Positions 15,993 through 26,020 of a stretch of DNA of 34,497 nt are shown here, one piece after another (position 1 is the stretch's first letter; every line of letters begins with the position of its first letter). Below the pieces are notes generated by a model. The model was not told where the DNA came from. It did no database searches and saw only the letters and a list, made by a program, of their open reading frames with translations. Source of the DNA: Minisyncoccota bacterium (GTDB lineage Bacteria > Patescibacteriota > Minisyncoccia > Minisyncoccales > GBS-2); NCBI GenBank assembly GCA_938023415.1, contig CALHEE010000034.1:1-34497 (forward strand), given 5' to 3'. The translations under genes and the position numbers were made by a program.

Positions 15993-16122
15993 CCAGAGGT
16001 TCTTTTTCTCTTGAGAGCCATTTTATCTGGCTAATAACTGTAAGCTTTAACCCTAAATACAAAATCCAAAGAAAAAGGAGAAAAAAGATCGCCCCCACTG
16101 CCACTCCAATCCACTTTGCCAT
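15979..16122 (-). CDS. Small single-TM protein (47 aa): MAKWIGVAVGAIFFLLFLWILYLGLKLTVISQIKWLSREKEPLEGRE
   Basis: Read by hand (below ORF-track cutoff): SD GAGGAGGTGAAGAATG, hydrophobic segment, in-frame TAA inside a terminator. Confidence 0.65.
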   Translation of the reverse strand: MAKWIGVAVGAIFFLLFLWILYLGLKLTVISQIKWLSREKEPLEGRE

Positions 16123-16297
16123 TCTTCACCTCCTCAAAAAAGAACTAAAAAAATATTAGCTTAAAAAATAAAAAAAATCAAGCCTTAATTTCTAAATTGA
16201 CACTCTGCCAAGGGAAATGGTCTTGAAGTTTAAATAAAATCTTTTATTTCCCTCTTCCTTTAAAGTTAAGAAGTGAGAAACTCAAAAGAGTTTCAGT

Positions 16298-16376
16298 TGG
16301 CGGGGGCGATGGGATTTGAACCCACGATCTTCCGCGTGACAGGCGGATGTTCTAGACCAGGCTGAACTACGCCCCC
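16298..16376 (-). tRNA. tRNA-Asp(GTC), CCA encoded
   Basis: GGGGGCG...TCCGC-CTGTCAC-GCGGA...CGCCCCC-G-CCA cloverleaf. Confidence 0.93.
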
Positions 16377-16377
16377 A

Positions 16378-16448
16378 TGTCGAGGGTGGGAATTGAACCC
16401 ACTTCTCTCCCTTATGAGAGGAGCGCTCTACCATTGAGCTACCCCGAC
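16378..16448 (-). tRNA. tRNA-Met(CAT) (elongator Met or Ile2), no encoded CCA
   Basis: GTCGGGG...CTCCT-CTCATAA-GGGAG...GTGGG-TTCAATT-CCCAC-CCTCGAC-A; G1-C72 pair argues against initiator. Confidence 0.9.
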
Positions 16449-16456
16449 AAAAAATG

Positions 16457-16527
16457 TTGCGCCGCTTGGAATTGCACCAAGGCCTCCAGCTTATGAGACT
16501 GGCGACCTACTACTGGTCCACGGCGCA
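16457..16527 (-). tRNA. tRNA(CAT) with non-canonical T-loop and D-loop
   Basis: TGCGCCG-TG-GACC-AGTAGTA-GGTC-G-CCAGT-CTCATAA-GCTGG-AGGC-CTTGG-TGCAATT-CCAAG-CGGCGCA-A. Confidence 0.82.
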
Positions 16528-16552
16528 ATATATTATCATCTTAGAAAAAAAA

Positions 16553-17080
16553 TTAAAAAAGGTCAAGGCCCTCCCTTAATACTTTTTCAAAAATTTTCAA
16601 TGCCTCTTTGGCCACATTTAATTCTAATTTATAGCTGGGATCATGAACAATGTTTTCTCTGATCTTATGAGCTTGGCGAATTTTTTCTACAGCCACCGGA
16701 AAATCGAGGGGTAATTTATTGAGTATTTCTTCTAAACTACCATCACCATAACCTGCGCTCTTTAAAGCTTCTTCCACTAAACCATCTGCTTCGATCACTG
16801 CTAATTTGATTTCTGCCTCTAAGTTTGACTCAAGCCTCTTTTTTATTTTTTTCCATTCTCCCTCTATTTTTCCTCTTTCAATTGGTCGAAAGGTAAGAAA
16901 TTCTATTAAATCTAAAAGAAACATTTTCTTTAGCCAACTTGTCTTAAATAGTCCCCACAAAATGTAACCGAAAAAAAAGAGAGAGAAACCCAAAAACACC
17001 CATTTGATGACCAGCAACCAACCACTCATTTTGGGATAAAGCAAAAATTGAATTATTTCTTCAATTTTTTCCGGATTCAT
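16553..17080 (-). CDS. Hypothetical membrane protein (175 aa)
   Basis: N-terminal [27 protein letters not shown]; helical C-terminal domain; overlaps the gatA 3' end. Confidence 0.7.
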   Translation of the reverse strand: MNPEKIEEIIQFLLYPKMSGWLLVIKWVFLGFSLFFFGYILWGLFKTSWLKKMFLLDLIEFLTFRPIERGKIEGEWKKIKKRLESNLEAEIKLAVIEADGLVEEALKSAGYGDGSLEEILNKLPLDFPVAVEKIRQAHKIRENIVHDPSYKLELNVAKEALKIFEKVLREGLDLF

Positions 17081-18503
17081 AGAGTTTGGCTAAAGCAATA
17101 ATTTTTTTCTCTTGGAATGGCTTTCCAATAATCTGAAGACCTACCGGTAAATTATCTATTCGACCACAGGGAAGAGAAATGGCAGGCAAACCTGCTAAGC
17201 TTGCGGGAACAGTGAAAATATCTGAAAGATACATTGCCAGAGGATCGGTAATTTTTTCGCCTAATTTAAAGGCAGGAGTGGGGGCAGTAGGAGTGACAAT
17301 AAAATCTACTTTTTCCCATGCCTTTTCAAAATCTTCTTTAATCAATCTTCTTACTTTCATAGCTCTCAGATAGTAAGCTTCATAATATCCTGCAGAGAGG
17401 GCATAAGTTCCCAACATGATCCTTCTTTGCACTTCTGAGCCAAAGCCTTTAGCTCTTGTTTGAAGATAAACTTGGAGGAGATTTTTCGCTTTTGATTTTG
17501 GATTTTTGGCCTCTGAAAAGCCATATTTTATCCCATCATAACGGGCCAAATTAGCGGAGGCTTCCGAAGGGGCGATGATGTAATAACAAGCGAGGGCATA
17601 TTGGGTGTGAGGCAAAGAAATTTCTTCAATTTTAGCGCCCATTTTTTCATATTTTCTAATCGCTTCTTTCACAATCTTTTCGACCTCTTTATCCATTCCT
17701 TCAATAAAATATTCTTTTGGAATACCAAGGGTTAAATTTTGAATTTGAAGGTTAAAATTCTGAGATTCAAATTCTGGATTTATCGAAGTACTGTCGAGAT
17801 CATCTTTTCCTTTGATCACCTCAAAAACAATCTCACAATCTTCTACTGTTTTGGCAATGGGTCCAACCTGATCTAAAGAAGAGGCAAAGGCAATTAATCC
17901 GTATCTTGAAACTGCTCCATAAGTTGGTTTTAAACCCACTACCCCACAAAAGGCTGCCGGCTGTCTTACCGAACCTCCGGTATCTGAACCTAGGGCAAAA
18001 ACAGAAAGGTTGGCAGCCACGGCGGCTGCTGAACCTCCAGAAGAACCACCCGGAACTCTCTTTAAATCAAGAGGATTTTTGGTCGGAAAAAAAGCTGAAT
18101 TTTCCGTAGAAGAACCCATCGCAAATTCGTCAAGATTAGTTTTTCCTAAAATTATTGCTCCAGCCTCCTTTAGTTTTTTCACTACCGTGGCATCATAAGG
18201 GGCAATGTAGTTTTCTAAGATCTTAGAACCAGCAGTACACCTTATTCCTTCCACCAAAATATTATCTTTGATAGCACAAGGGACGCCAGCTAAAGGTGGC
18301 AATTTTCTGCCAGTAAAAATCATTTCGTCAATTTTTTTTGCTTGAGAGTAAGCTAAATCTTCAGAAATTGTCAAAAAGGCCCTAATTTTTTTGTCTTCCT
18401 TCTTTATTTTCTCTAAATAAGCCTTGGTTAACTCCAGGGCAGAAAACTTTTTTCTCGTCAATCCCTCTTGAATCTTTTTTATGGTAAAATCATCTAAAAA
18501 CAC
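17061..18503 (-). CDS. gatA: Aspartyl/glutamyl-tRNA amidotransferase subunit A
   Basis: Amidase signature [47 protein letters not shown]. Confidence 0.96.
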   Translation of the reverse strand: MFLDDFTIKKIQEGLTRKKFSALELTKAYLEKIKKEDKKIRAFLTISEDLAYSQAKKIDEMIFTGRKLPPLAGVPCAIKDNILVEGIRCTAGSKILENYIAPYDATVVKKLKEAGAIILGKTNLDEFAMGSSTENSAFFPTKNPLDLKRVPGGSSGGSAAAVAANLSVFALGSDTGGSVRQPAAFCGVVGLKPTYGAVSRYGLIAFASSLDQVGPIAKTVEDCEIVFEVIKGKDDLDSTSINPEFESQNFNLQIQNLTLGIPKEYFIEGMDKEVEKIVKEAIRKYEKMGAKIEEISLPHTQYALACYYIIAPSEASANLARYDGIKYGFSEAKNPKSKAKNLLQVYLQTRAKGFGSEVQRRIMLGTYALSAGYYEAYYLRAMKVRRLIKEDFEKAWEKVDFIVTPTAPTPAFKLGEKITDPLAMYLSDIFTVPASLAGLPAISLPCGRIDNLPVGLQIIGKPFQEKKIIALAKLYESGKN

Positions 18504-18512
18504 AGCCTTATT

Positions 18513-18797
18513 TCAAATTATTTTTTTCACTTTAAAATATCGATCTTTAGTTTCCGGAGCTAATTCTAAAAGTTTTAAATTAATAGGTTGAACTCTTATC
18601 ATTTCATCCTCTCGCCAAACATTTTTCTGAAGGAAAGGGTGGGTCATAGGTTCAACTTCTGTAACCTTTACTTCTTTGAGCTTTTGAATATAATCTAAAA
18701 TTTTTGAGAGCTCCTTTTGATACTTTTGGAGTTCCCTTTCGCTCAATTGAAGCCTGGCCAATTTTGCAATATGTTTTACTTGTTCTTTTTTTATCAT
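18513..18797 (-). CDS. gatC: Aspartyl/glutamyl-tRNA amidotransferase subunit C
   Basis: VKHIAKLARLQLSERELQKYQKELSKILDYIQKL; precedes gatA. Confidence 0.93.
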   Translation of the reverse strand: MIKKEQVKHIAKLARLQLSERELQKYQKELSKILDYIQKLKEVKVTEVEPMTHPFLQKNVWREDEMIRVQPINLKLLELAPETKDRYFKVKKII

Positions 18798-18809
18798 AAA
18801 TTGAAATTT

Positions 18810-19901
18810 TTATTTTGGCGCCTCTAACTCTGTCGTCTCTACTAAGACCTCATGTAATTCATCTAAATTTTCCAAAACCATCCCTGCCCCTCTTACTACC
18901 GCAGTCATCGGATCTTCAATTACTTTAGTGGGAATTTTTGTTTCCTTTTTAATTAGAAGATCTAATCCTCTCAAAAGAGCCCCTCCCCCTGAAAGATGAA
19001 TTCCGTTCGCCATAATATCAGCCAACAATTCCGGTGGTGTTTCCTCAATGGCTGATTTTATTTCAGCGACAATTTGCATAATCGATTTTTCCATTGCCTT
19101 GCGCACGTCCTCTTCTTTCACAACAATCTCTTCAGGCAAACCAGTAACCAAATTTCTACCCCTCATTGGCATTTCTTTTTTGGAAACCCTTTCTCCTTCT
19201 TTCTTGCTGTTTGAGCGGTGGTGTTCGGAAGCTTCTAGAGGATAGGCAGAACCAATCCCAATTTTGATTGCCTCAGCTGTTCTTTCCCCAATCAACAATT
19301 TATATTCTTCCTGGGCAAAGCGAATAATATCTTCATTCAATTTATCTCCTGCTATCCTCAAGCTTTTTGCCAAAACAATACCTCCTAAAGAAATAACCGC
19401 CACTTCGGTTGTCCCTCCGCCAATATCAACAATAAAATTTCCCCCTGGTTCTTGAACAGGAAGACGGGCGCCAATGGCAGCAGCCATTGGTTCTTCAATT
19501 AAAAAAACTTCTCTTGCCCCGGCCGATTTTCCAGCATCGATCACTGCCTTTTTCTCCACTTCAGTCACCCCCCAAGGAATGGCAATAATTACTCGAGGCG
19601 GAATCCATTTTCTTCTTCTTGCCTTTTCAATGAAATATCTGAGCATTTGCTCAGTAATCTCGAAATCAGAAATGACACCCCCTCTCAGGGGACGAATGGC
19701 TACGATATGTCCGGGGGTGCGACCGACCATCTTTTTTGCCTCCTGACCAATGGCTAAGATCTGTCCGGTTTTTTGATTGACCGCAACCACGCTTGGCTCT
19801 TGAATCACAATCCCCCTTCCCCTCACATAAACCTCGCAATTTGCTGTTCCCAAATCAACCGCAATATCTTCAGAAAAAAATGATAAAAATTTTTTTAGCA
19901 T
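18810..19901 (-). CDS. mreB: MreB-family actin-like protein (paralog 1)
   Basis: DLGTANCEVYVRGRGIVIQEPSVVAV, IGQEAKKMVGRTPGHI, VDIGGGTTEVAVISLGGIV. Confidence 0.93.
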   Translation of the reverse strand: MLKKFLSFFSEDIAVDLGTANCEVYVRGRGIVIQEPSVVAVNQKTGQILAIGQEAKKMVGRTPGHIVAIRPLRGGVISDFEITEQMLRYFIEKARRRKWIPPRVIIAIPWGVTEVEKKAVIDAGKSAGAREVFLIEEPMAAAIGARLPVQEPGGNFIVDIGGGTTEVAVISLGGIVLAKSLRIAGDKLNEDIIRFAQEEYKLLIGERTAEAIKIGIGSAYPLEASEHHRSNSKKEGERVSKKEMPMRGRNLVTGLPEEIVVKEEDVRKAMEKSIMQIVAEIKSAIEETPPELLADIMANGIHLSGGGALLRGLDLLIKKETKIPTKVIEDPMTAVVRGAGMVLENLDELHEVLVETTELEAPK

Positions 19902-21151
19902 AGGCTGAGTTTTTCCTTTAAAAATTTTAATAGATCTTTTATCTTAATCAATCTTGCCACCTTTTTCTTTCTTTCTTTAATTTCAACCGATTTTTTTCTC
20001 AAACTTTTTTCACTAATGACCATTCTCAGAGGAATGCCAATTAGATCACAATCAACAAATTTTTCGCCGACACTCTTTGCCCGATCATCGTATAATACTT
20101 CTATTTTTTGATTTTCCAAAAGCTGATATATTGTTTGGGCTGTCTTTTTAATCTCCCTCTTTTCTCTCACTGAAATCAAATGAACTTGAAAAGGTGCGAT
20201 TTCTATGGGCCAGCAAATTCCTTTTTCATCATGATTAACTTCCACAATCGCTCCCATTAATCTCGGCAAGCCGATCCCATAGCATCCCATGAGGACAAAT
20301 TTTTCTTTACCTTCCCGATCTTTAAAAGTCAGATTAAAATATCGGGCGAATTTCTCTTTTAAATTAAAAATATTTCCTACCTCAATGGCTTTTTTGACTT
20401 CTAATTTTTCGTTTCCACATTGATAACATCGGTAGTTTTTTTCTTTAATTATTTGTTGATTAATACCAACCTTACATTTTTCACAAAGGTAAATAAAATC
20501 TTCACCAAAAGGAGTGAGCGTTTGGAATTCATGAGAATATTCAGAAAAGGTACCACCAGAAGCTAAGGTTAGAAATGTTTGTTTTCCTATTCCACATCTT
20601 TTAAAGATCTGAAAATAAGCTTTTTTTACCTTCTCGTAATAATTTTCTAAATCTTCTAAAGTTTGGTGGAAAGAATAAAGATCCTTCATGATAAATTCTA
20701 CACCCCGAAGCAATCCTGACTTTGCCCGCAGTTCGTCTCGAAATTTCACCTGAATTTGATATAAGGCCAAGGGCAAGTCACGATAAGATTTGACGAACTT
20801 TTTCACCAATGGAGTAATAATTTCTTCGTGTGTCCATCCTAAACCTAATTCTTTTCCGGAACGACTTCTCAATTTAAACATCACCTCTTGCCCCCATCTG
20901 TTTGTCCTTTCCCAATTTTCCTTTGGATGTAACGCTGGTAATAAAATTTCTTGGGCACCAATTTTTTCCAATTCTTCTCTGATCACCTTTTCAATCTTTT
21001 TTAACACCCGTAATCCTAAGGGTAAGAAAGAATAAACCCCAGCCATTAACTTATCGATAAATCCTGCTCTCAGCAAAAGCTGACTGTTAATGCTCACTTC
21101 TTCTTTTGGTACTTCTTTTTGGGTTTTAACAAAAAGCTTTGATTGATACAT
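19895..21151 (-). CDS. proS: Prolyl-tRNA synthetase, short form without insertion/editing domain
   Basis: LLPALHPKENWERTNRW, GWTHEEIITPLVKKFVKSYRDLPLALYQIQVKFRDELRAKSGLLRGVEFIMKDLYSFH; 418 aa. Confidence 0.93.
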   Translation of the reverse strand: MYQSKLFVKTQKEVPKEEVSINSQLLLRAGFIDKLMAGVYSFLPLGLRVLKKIEKVIREELEKIGAQEILLPALHPKENWERTNRWGQEVMFKLRSRSGKELGLGWTHEEIITPLVKKFVKSYRDLPLALYQIQVKFRDELRAKSGLLRGVEFIMKDLYSFHQTLEDLENYYEKVKKAYFQIFKRCGIGKQTFLTLASGGTFSEYSHEFQTLTPFGEDFIYLCEKCKVGINQQIIKEKNYRCYQCGNEKLEVKKAIEVGNIFNLKEKFARYFNLTFKDREGKEKFVLMGCYGIGLPRLMGAIVEVNHDEKGICWPIEIAPFQVHLISVREKREIKKTAQTIYQLLENQKIEVLYDDRAKSVGEKFVDCDLIGIPLRMVISEKSLRKKSVEIKERKKKVARLIKIKDLLKFLKEKLSLC

Positions 21152-21161
21152 GAAAGATTAA

Positions 21162-22235
21162 TTAAAATAATCGAGCAATGTCTCTGATTGTTACCCAAAT
21201 CATCAATAAAATCAATAAGGCAAAAAAGAAAGTGGTGATTTTTTCTTCAGTTTTTTGAGAAACAGGTTTTTTTCTAATTGCCTCGATGAGTAAAAAGAGA
21301 GCTTTTCCTCCGTCTAAAGCTGGGATGGGTAAAAGATTGACCACTGCCAAATAAATGGCGACTATTCCGACAAATTGTAAAAAATAACCCCATCCTGCCC
21401 CTATTGCTTGATTGAAAAGATAAAACACACCCACCGGTCCGACCACTTCCACAAAAGATGGCTTTTTTCTGAAAAGATTCAAAAGAGTCTGCCAATATCC
21501 CTGAAAAACCTCCAAAGTAAACAGATAGGTATTTTTTATACCTTCTCCCACAGCCTTAAAAAGGGGGTATTTTTTAATTGTCGTCTTAGCTAAAATGATA
21601 CCCAAAGGTCCTTGACCTGGTGGAGGGGAACTGCGAGGAATCAATTTTACTTCAAAAAGACTCTCTCCTCTTTTTATCACCAGCGTAATTTCTTGGTCTT
21701 TATATTCTTGAATGAGTGCTTGAAACTCTTTCACCTTAGTAATTTCAAATTTTTGATCTCCAACCTTCAATTCCTTGATGAGATCGCCTGGTCTTAATTT
21801 GGCAATTTGAGCTGGTGAGTGAGGTAAAACCTGGAAAATTTGAATTCTACTTGGAAAAAGATCTCCTGTTTCGTCGTCATCAATGATCACCGGGGTGCCA
21901 ATGGCAAAAGCAAGGGAAAATAAGATCGAAGCTATAATCCAAAAAGAAATCACTCCTCCCAAAACGATAAGAAGTCTCTTAAAAATTGGTTGTTGAGAAA
22001 AACTCTCTTTTCCTTCTACTGCCTCTTTCTCACCAAAGAGTTTGACAAAAGCGCCAAAGGGCAAGAGATTAAGACTATAAACAGTTTGACCAATTTTCTT
22101 TCCCCAAATTTTCGGCGGATATCCTAAACCAAATTCCTCTACTTTCACACCCATTTTTTTAGCGACGAGAAAATGACCTAGCTCGTGTAAGGTCAAAAGT
22201 GCGATTAAACTGATGAAAGCAATAAGGAAGTTCAT
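21162..22235 (-). CDS. rseP: Site-2 intramembrane metalloprotease (RseP/M50 family) with PDZ domain
   Basis: LLTLHELGHFLVAKKMGVKVEEFGLGYPPK; PDZ region; NLLPIPALDGGKALFLLIEAI. Confidence 0.93.
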   Translation of the reverse strand: MNFLIAFISLIALLTLHELGHFLVAKKMGVKVEEFGLGYPPKIWGKKIGQTVYSLNLLPFGAFVKLFGEKEAVEGKESFSQQPIFKRLLIVLGGVISFWIIASILFSLAFAIGTPVIIDDDETGDLFPSRIQIFQVLPHSPAQIAKLRPGDLIKELKVGDQKFEITKVKEFQALIQEYKDQEITLVIKRGESLFEVKLIPRSSPPPGQGPLGIILAKTTIKKYPLFKAVGEGIKNTYLFTLEVFQGYWQTLLNLFRKKPSFVEVVGPVGVFYLFNQAIGAGWGYFLQFVGIVAIYLAVVNLLPIPALDGGKALFLLIEAIRKKPVSQKTEEKITTFFFALLILLMIWVTIRDIARLF

Positions 22236-22245
22236 AGAAAAATTT

Positions 22246-22818
22246 TTATTCCATTATTTCTTTTTTCTTTCTCTCTGCCATCTCGTCAATTTTTTCGTTA
22301 TACTCGTCAATCATTTTTTGAAGTTCGTTTTTCGCCTTATATTTGTGGTCTTCGGAAATTTTCCCTTCCCGAAACTTCTCTTGAATTTCCCCCCAAGCTT
22401 CTTCTCGCCAACGTCTTACCGTTTGTCGAGCCTGCTCTCTTTTTTGAGAAACTATTTTTAACAAACTTTCTCGAAACTCTTGACTTAGAGAAGGAAGATT
22501 AATCCTGACTGAATTTTTCTCCACCGCGATGGAAAAACCAAGCGGTTTTTTTTCTAAAGCCTTTACAATCCCTTCAATATAGGAAGAATCCCAAGGTTGA
22601 ATTAAAATTTCTCTCGGGCTAGTAATAGAGATGGCAGCCAATTGTTTGAGGGGGAATTTTTGTCCAAAACATTCTACCTCAATGTCTTCCACGAGAGAAG
22701 GTGAGGCGCGGGAAGACCTTATCCCCTGAAGCTCTTTTTCTAAAAAATTGATTGTCTTTTCTAGTTCTGGTTTAATTTTTTTAATAATTTCTTGATAGGA
22801 AATTTTTTCTTCTGCCAT
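22246..22818 (-). CDS. frr: Ribosome recycling factor
   Basis: LEKELQGIRSSRASPSLVEDIEVECFG, QPWDSSYIEGIVKAL, REGKISEDHKYKAKNELQKMID. Confidence 0.95.
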   Translation of the reverse strand: MAEEKISYQEIIKKIKPELEKTINFLEKELQGIRSSRASPSLVEDIEVECFGQKFPLKQLAAISITSPREILIQPWDSSYIEGIVKALEKKPLGFSIAVEKNSVRINLPSLSQEFRESLLKIVSQKREQARQTVRRWREEAWGEIQEKFREGKISEDHKYKAKNELQKMIDEYNEKIDEMAERKKKEIME

Positions 22819-22827
22819 ATTTTTATT

Positions 22828-23700
22828 TTAAAACTCTAACATTAATAATTCTAAGGCAAAAGATGGATTGATATTGGTAAGAGAAATTAAATAAATGGTC
22901 TCTTGAATTTTTTCAATCGCCCTTTTTAAACGAAGGAAAGAAAGATTAAATGAGACTTTTTCCCTAAGAAAATTTTTGATTAAAAAGGAACGTAAATAAG
23001 TCAACCAGGTTTCTAAAATTTCTTTTAAATTTTCCTCTTGAGAAAGTTCTTCCACCAACTGAAAGCGTTCAAAAAGAGTAAGGGTAGGAAATCTGTTCAA
23101 TTTTTTAATTAGAAGTTTTCTTAGGATAAATTTTCTTGGGTTTTCAAGAAACTCAACTGCTACTCCTGGTCTACCACCAGAAAATTCAACCAATTCTTCA
23201 ATCTCTTTTTCTGAAATCCCTTTCCCTTCCAAAAATTTTCTCATTTCACTTTTAGCTAACGGATAAAATTTAATTTCTTGACAGCGCGACAAAACGGTAG
23301 GCAAAAGCAAACTCGGATATGGAGTAATCAAGATTAAAATGGTATTTGATTTTGGTTCTTCCAGAGTTTTCAAAAAACAATTTTGAGCTTCTTTGGTCAT
23401 CAAATGCGCCTCATCTATTATTCCAAAGATTAAATTTGCCTTTATTGGTTTCAAATTTAATCTCCAAGAAAGTTCTCTGATTTGATTAATTTGGATTTGT
23501 CCTTTCTTTTTGGGTTCAAGAAATAAAAAATCAGGATGGGTCTCTGGTTTCTCGCCCAAAATCCAAGAAGCCATTTGCCAGGCAAGGGCTTTCTTTCCTA
23601 TTTTTGAAGGGCCGGAAAATAAAAGAGCATGGGGAATTTTTCCTTTTTCAACCATCTGTTTTAAAAATTTGATTTGTTTTTGATGTCCAACGATTGTCAT
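22828..23700 (-). CDS. holB: DNA polymerase III delta' subunit-like protein
   Basis: PHALLFSGPSKIGKKALAWQMASW, IIDEAHLMTKEAQNCFLKTLEEP, TVLSRCQEIKF. Confidence 0.85.
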   Translation of the reverse strand: MTIVGHQKQIKFLKQMVEKGKIPHALLFSGPSKIGKKALAWQMASWILGEKPETHPDFLFLEPKKKGQIQINQIRELSWRLNLKPIKANLIFGIIDEAHLMTKEAQNCFLKTLEEPKSNTILILITPYPSLLLPTVLSRCQEIKFYPLAKSEMRKFLEGKGISEKEIEELVEFSGGRPGVAVEFLENPRKFILRKLLIKKLNRFPTLTLFERFQLVEELSQEENLKEILETWLTYLRSFLIKNFLREKVSFNLSFLRLKRAIEKIQETIYLISLTNINPSFALELLMLEF

Positions 23701-24731
23701 TTTTTGCTCATCAATATTTTCTTGTAAATATCTAAATTTTCCAAAATCACCCCTGTTCCTTTAGCTACCGAAAGTAACGGTTCTTCAGCTAAAATAGTCG
23801 GCACCCCGATAAATCTCGAAATGAAAGCTGATAAGTTTCTTAATAGACAGCTTCCACCAGAAAGAACGATTCCTTTTTCCATAATGTCTCCAGCAAGTTC
23901 TGGAGGGGTTTCTCTTAGGACCTGCTTTATCAGTTGTAAAATGTCGTTTAGGTAGTCAGAAATGGCTTCGTAAACTTCATTAGAAGTAATTTTAACATTC
24001 TTGGGTAATCCGGTAACCAAATCTCTTCCTTTAAATTCCATCACTCGTTGTTCTTTTTCTACCATAGCGGTTCCAATTTTAATTTTAATTTCTTCTGCTG
24101 TCTGCTCCCCGATGGCTAAATTGTGCTTTTTCTTTATATACTCGGCAATAGCCATATCAAACTTATCCCCCCCTACCCTTATTGAACGACAGGTGACAAT
24201 TCCACCGAGTGAAATTACCGCTGCCTCTGCCATCCCTCCACCAATGTCAACGATCATGTTTCCGGAACAAGATTCAATGGGAATGTTTGCTCCTAGGGCA
24301 GCCAAAATTGGCGTCTTCACCAAATAGACATTTTTGGCACCAGCTGCTAACCCAGCTTCTATTGCTGCCCTTCTTTCAGTGGAAGTAATGCCAGCTGGCA
24401 CCCCCATCACCAAGTCAGGCTTTAAAAAGCGAAAAGGACCAGAAACTTTTTCGATAAAGTATCTAATCATCGCTTGAGTAATCCGAAAATCAGCAATGAC
24501 CCCATCTCTTAAAGGGCGATAAATTCGGATTGTGTCTGGCGTTCTTCCCATCATTTCTTTGGCTGCCCTTCCTACCGCCAAAATTTTGTTTTCTTGCAAG
24601 CTCACCGCTACAATCGAAGGTTCCTGTAAAACCACCCCTTTTTTTGGCAAAAAGACTACTGAATTACATGTGCCTAAATCAATTCCGATCTTCATATTTT
24701 TAATAATAGCCCAAAATAAAGCTTTTGACAA
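23697..24731 (-). CDS. mreB: MreB-family actin-like protein (paralog 2)
   Basis: IDLGTCNSVVFLPKKGVVLQEPSIVAV, AKEMMGRTPDTIRIYRPLRDGVIADF, VDIGGGMAEAAVISLGGIV; ATGA overlap with holB. Confidence 0.93.
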   Translation of the reverse strand: MSKALFWAIIKNMKIGIDLGTCNSVVFLPKKGVVLQEPSIVAVSLQENKILAVGRAAKEMMGRTPDTIRIYRPLRDGVIADFRITQAMIRYFIEKVSGPFRFLKPDLVMGVPAGITSTERRAAIEAGLAAGAKNVYLVKTPILAALGANIPIESCSGNMIVDIGGGMAEAAVISLGGIVTCRSIRVGGDKFDMAIAEYIKKKHNLAIGEQTAEEIKIKIGTAMVEKEQRVMEFKGRDLVTGLPKNVKITSNEVYEAISDYLNDILQLIKQVLRETPPELAGDIMEKGIVLSGGSCLLRNLSAFISRFIGVPTILAEEPLLSVAKGTGVILENLDIYKKILMSKK

Positions 24732-24763
24732 TTTTTCGCATTTTTAAATAAAATGAAACAAGA

Positions 24764-26020
24764 ATGAAAAAGAAAACCCGACAAATCCTCTTTCTTTTTT
24801 TTGCCTTCTTATTCGCCTTGGTTGCTCCCTATCTTGTTTTTCGTTCCCAAGGTTATCGCTTTGATTTTGAACGAAAAAAATTCGTCCAAACGGGTGGTAT
24901 TTTTTTAAAAATTTTGCCCAGGCAGGCTGAAGTTTATTTGAACGAAAAATTTATCAAAAAAACTGATTTGCTCTTTGGTTCGGTTTTAATCGAGAATCTA
25001 TTGCCCAGAAAATATAAAGTAAGAGTTGAAAAATTAGGTTATCATCCCTGGGAAAAATTTTTGGAGGTGAAAGAAAAAGAAGTCACCAGTGTGAAAAATA
25101 TCATTTTGATTCCTAAGGAGGTAAAATTTAATCTTTTGTTTGAGAGGGTGGAAAATTTTTGGTTTTTACCAGGACTAAAAAAAATCCTCTTTCAAGAAAA
25201 AACAGAAAATGGTTGGAGTTTAAAATGGTATGATTTAGAAAAAAATTTAGAAACTCACCTCCTCCAAGAAAAAGAGCTTTTCCAGGAAAAAGTTGACCTT
25301 TTAAATCTTGAATTCTCAGAAGAAGAAAAAGAAGTCTCTTTAAAAGTGAAAATGAAAGATGAAGAAAAAGAGTTTATTTTAAAATTGACTCAGTCACCAC
25401 CTCTCCTCTTAGAAAAAAAAGAAGAAAATGCCGAAAATATTTTAGTTTCAAAGAGAGTAAAAAAAGATCTTTATGTTTTAGATCGCCAAGGAAATTTTTT
25501 TAAAAACGGAGTGAAACTAAGCGAAACTGCCTTTTCTCCCAAAGAGAAAAGCGAATATCAACTAATGATTTTTGGCGATCACTTTTTTTTGAAAGAGAAT
25601 GAGGCCCTTTACCATTTTAATTGGAACTTAAAATCTTTTCAGCAAATTGCAGAAAAAGTAAAAAATTTCCAGCTTTCCCCTGACCTTAAAAAATTGGCCT
25701 ATTTTACAGATCATGAAGTTTGGGTTTTTTTTCTCACTGAGGAAGCTAGCTTTCACCCAAAAGAAACGAAAGAAAGAGTTTTTATTGCCCGTTTTTCAGA
25801 AAAAATTGATTCTCTTGCCTGGATAAAGAATGATTACTTAATCTTCAATACCGGCAAAAAAATAAAAGTAGCTGAAATTGACGATCGTGACAAAATAAAT
25901 ATTGTGGAGTTGGGAGAATTTGAAAGTCCAAAGATTTTTTTTAGTCAGGCGACAAAGAAAATTTACATTCTGAGCAAAGAAAATCTTTACCAATCAGAAG
26001 CTATTTTGAAACCATTTTAG
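24764..26020 (+). CDS. PEGA-domain-containing membrane-anchored protein
   Basis: N-terminal TM, then GGIFLKILPRQAEVYLNEKFIKKTDLLFGSVLIENLLPRKYKVRVEKLGYHPWEKFLEV. Confidence 0.75.
   Translation: MKKKTRQILFLFFAFLFALVAPYLVFRSQGYRFDFERKKFVQTGGIFLKILPRQAEVYLNEKFIKKTDLLFGSVLIENLLPRKYKVRVEKLGYHPWEKFLEVKEKEVTSVKNIILIPKEVKFNLLFERVENFWFLPGLKKILFQEKTENGWSLKWYDLEKNLETHLLQEKELFQEKVDLLNLEFSEEEKEVSLKVKMKDEEKEFILKLTQSPPLLLEKKEENAENILVSKRVKKDLYVLDRQGNFFKNGVKLSETAFSPKEKSEYQLMIFGDHFFLKENEALYHFNWNLKSFQQIAEKVKNFQLSPDLKKLAYFTDHEVWVFFLTEEASFHPKETKERVFIARFSEKIDSLAWIKNDYLIFNTGKKIKVAEIDDRDKINIVELGEFESPKIFFSQATKKIYILSKENLYQSEAILKPF

Noticed and set aside
16277-16294. GAAACTC-AAAA-GAGTTTC hairpin downstream of tRNA-Asp as terminator
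   Set aside because: No proper T-tract follows on the minus strand; too weak to call.
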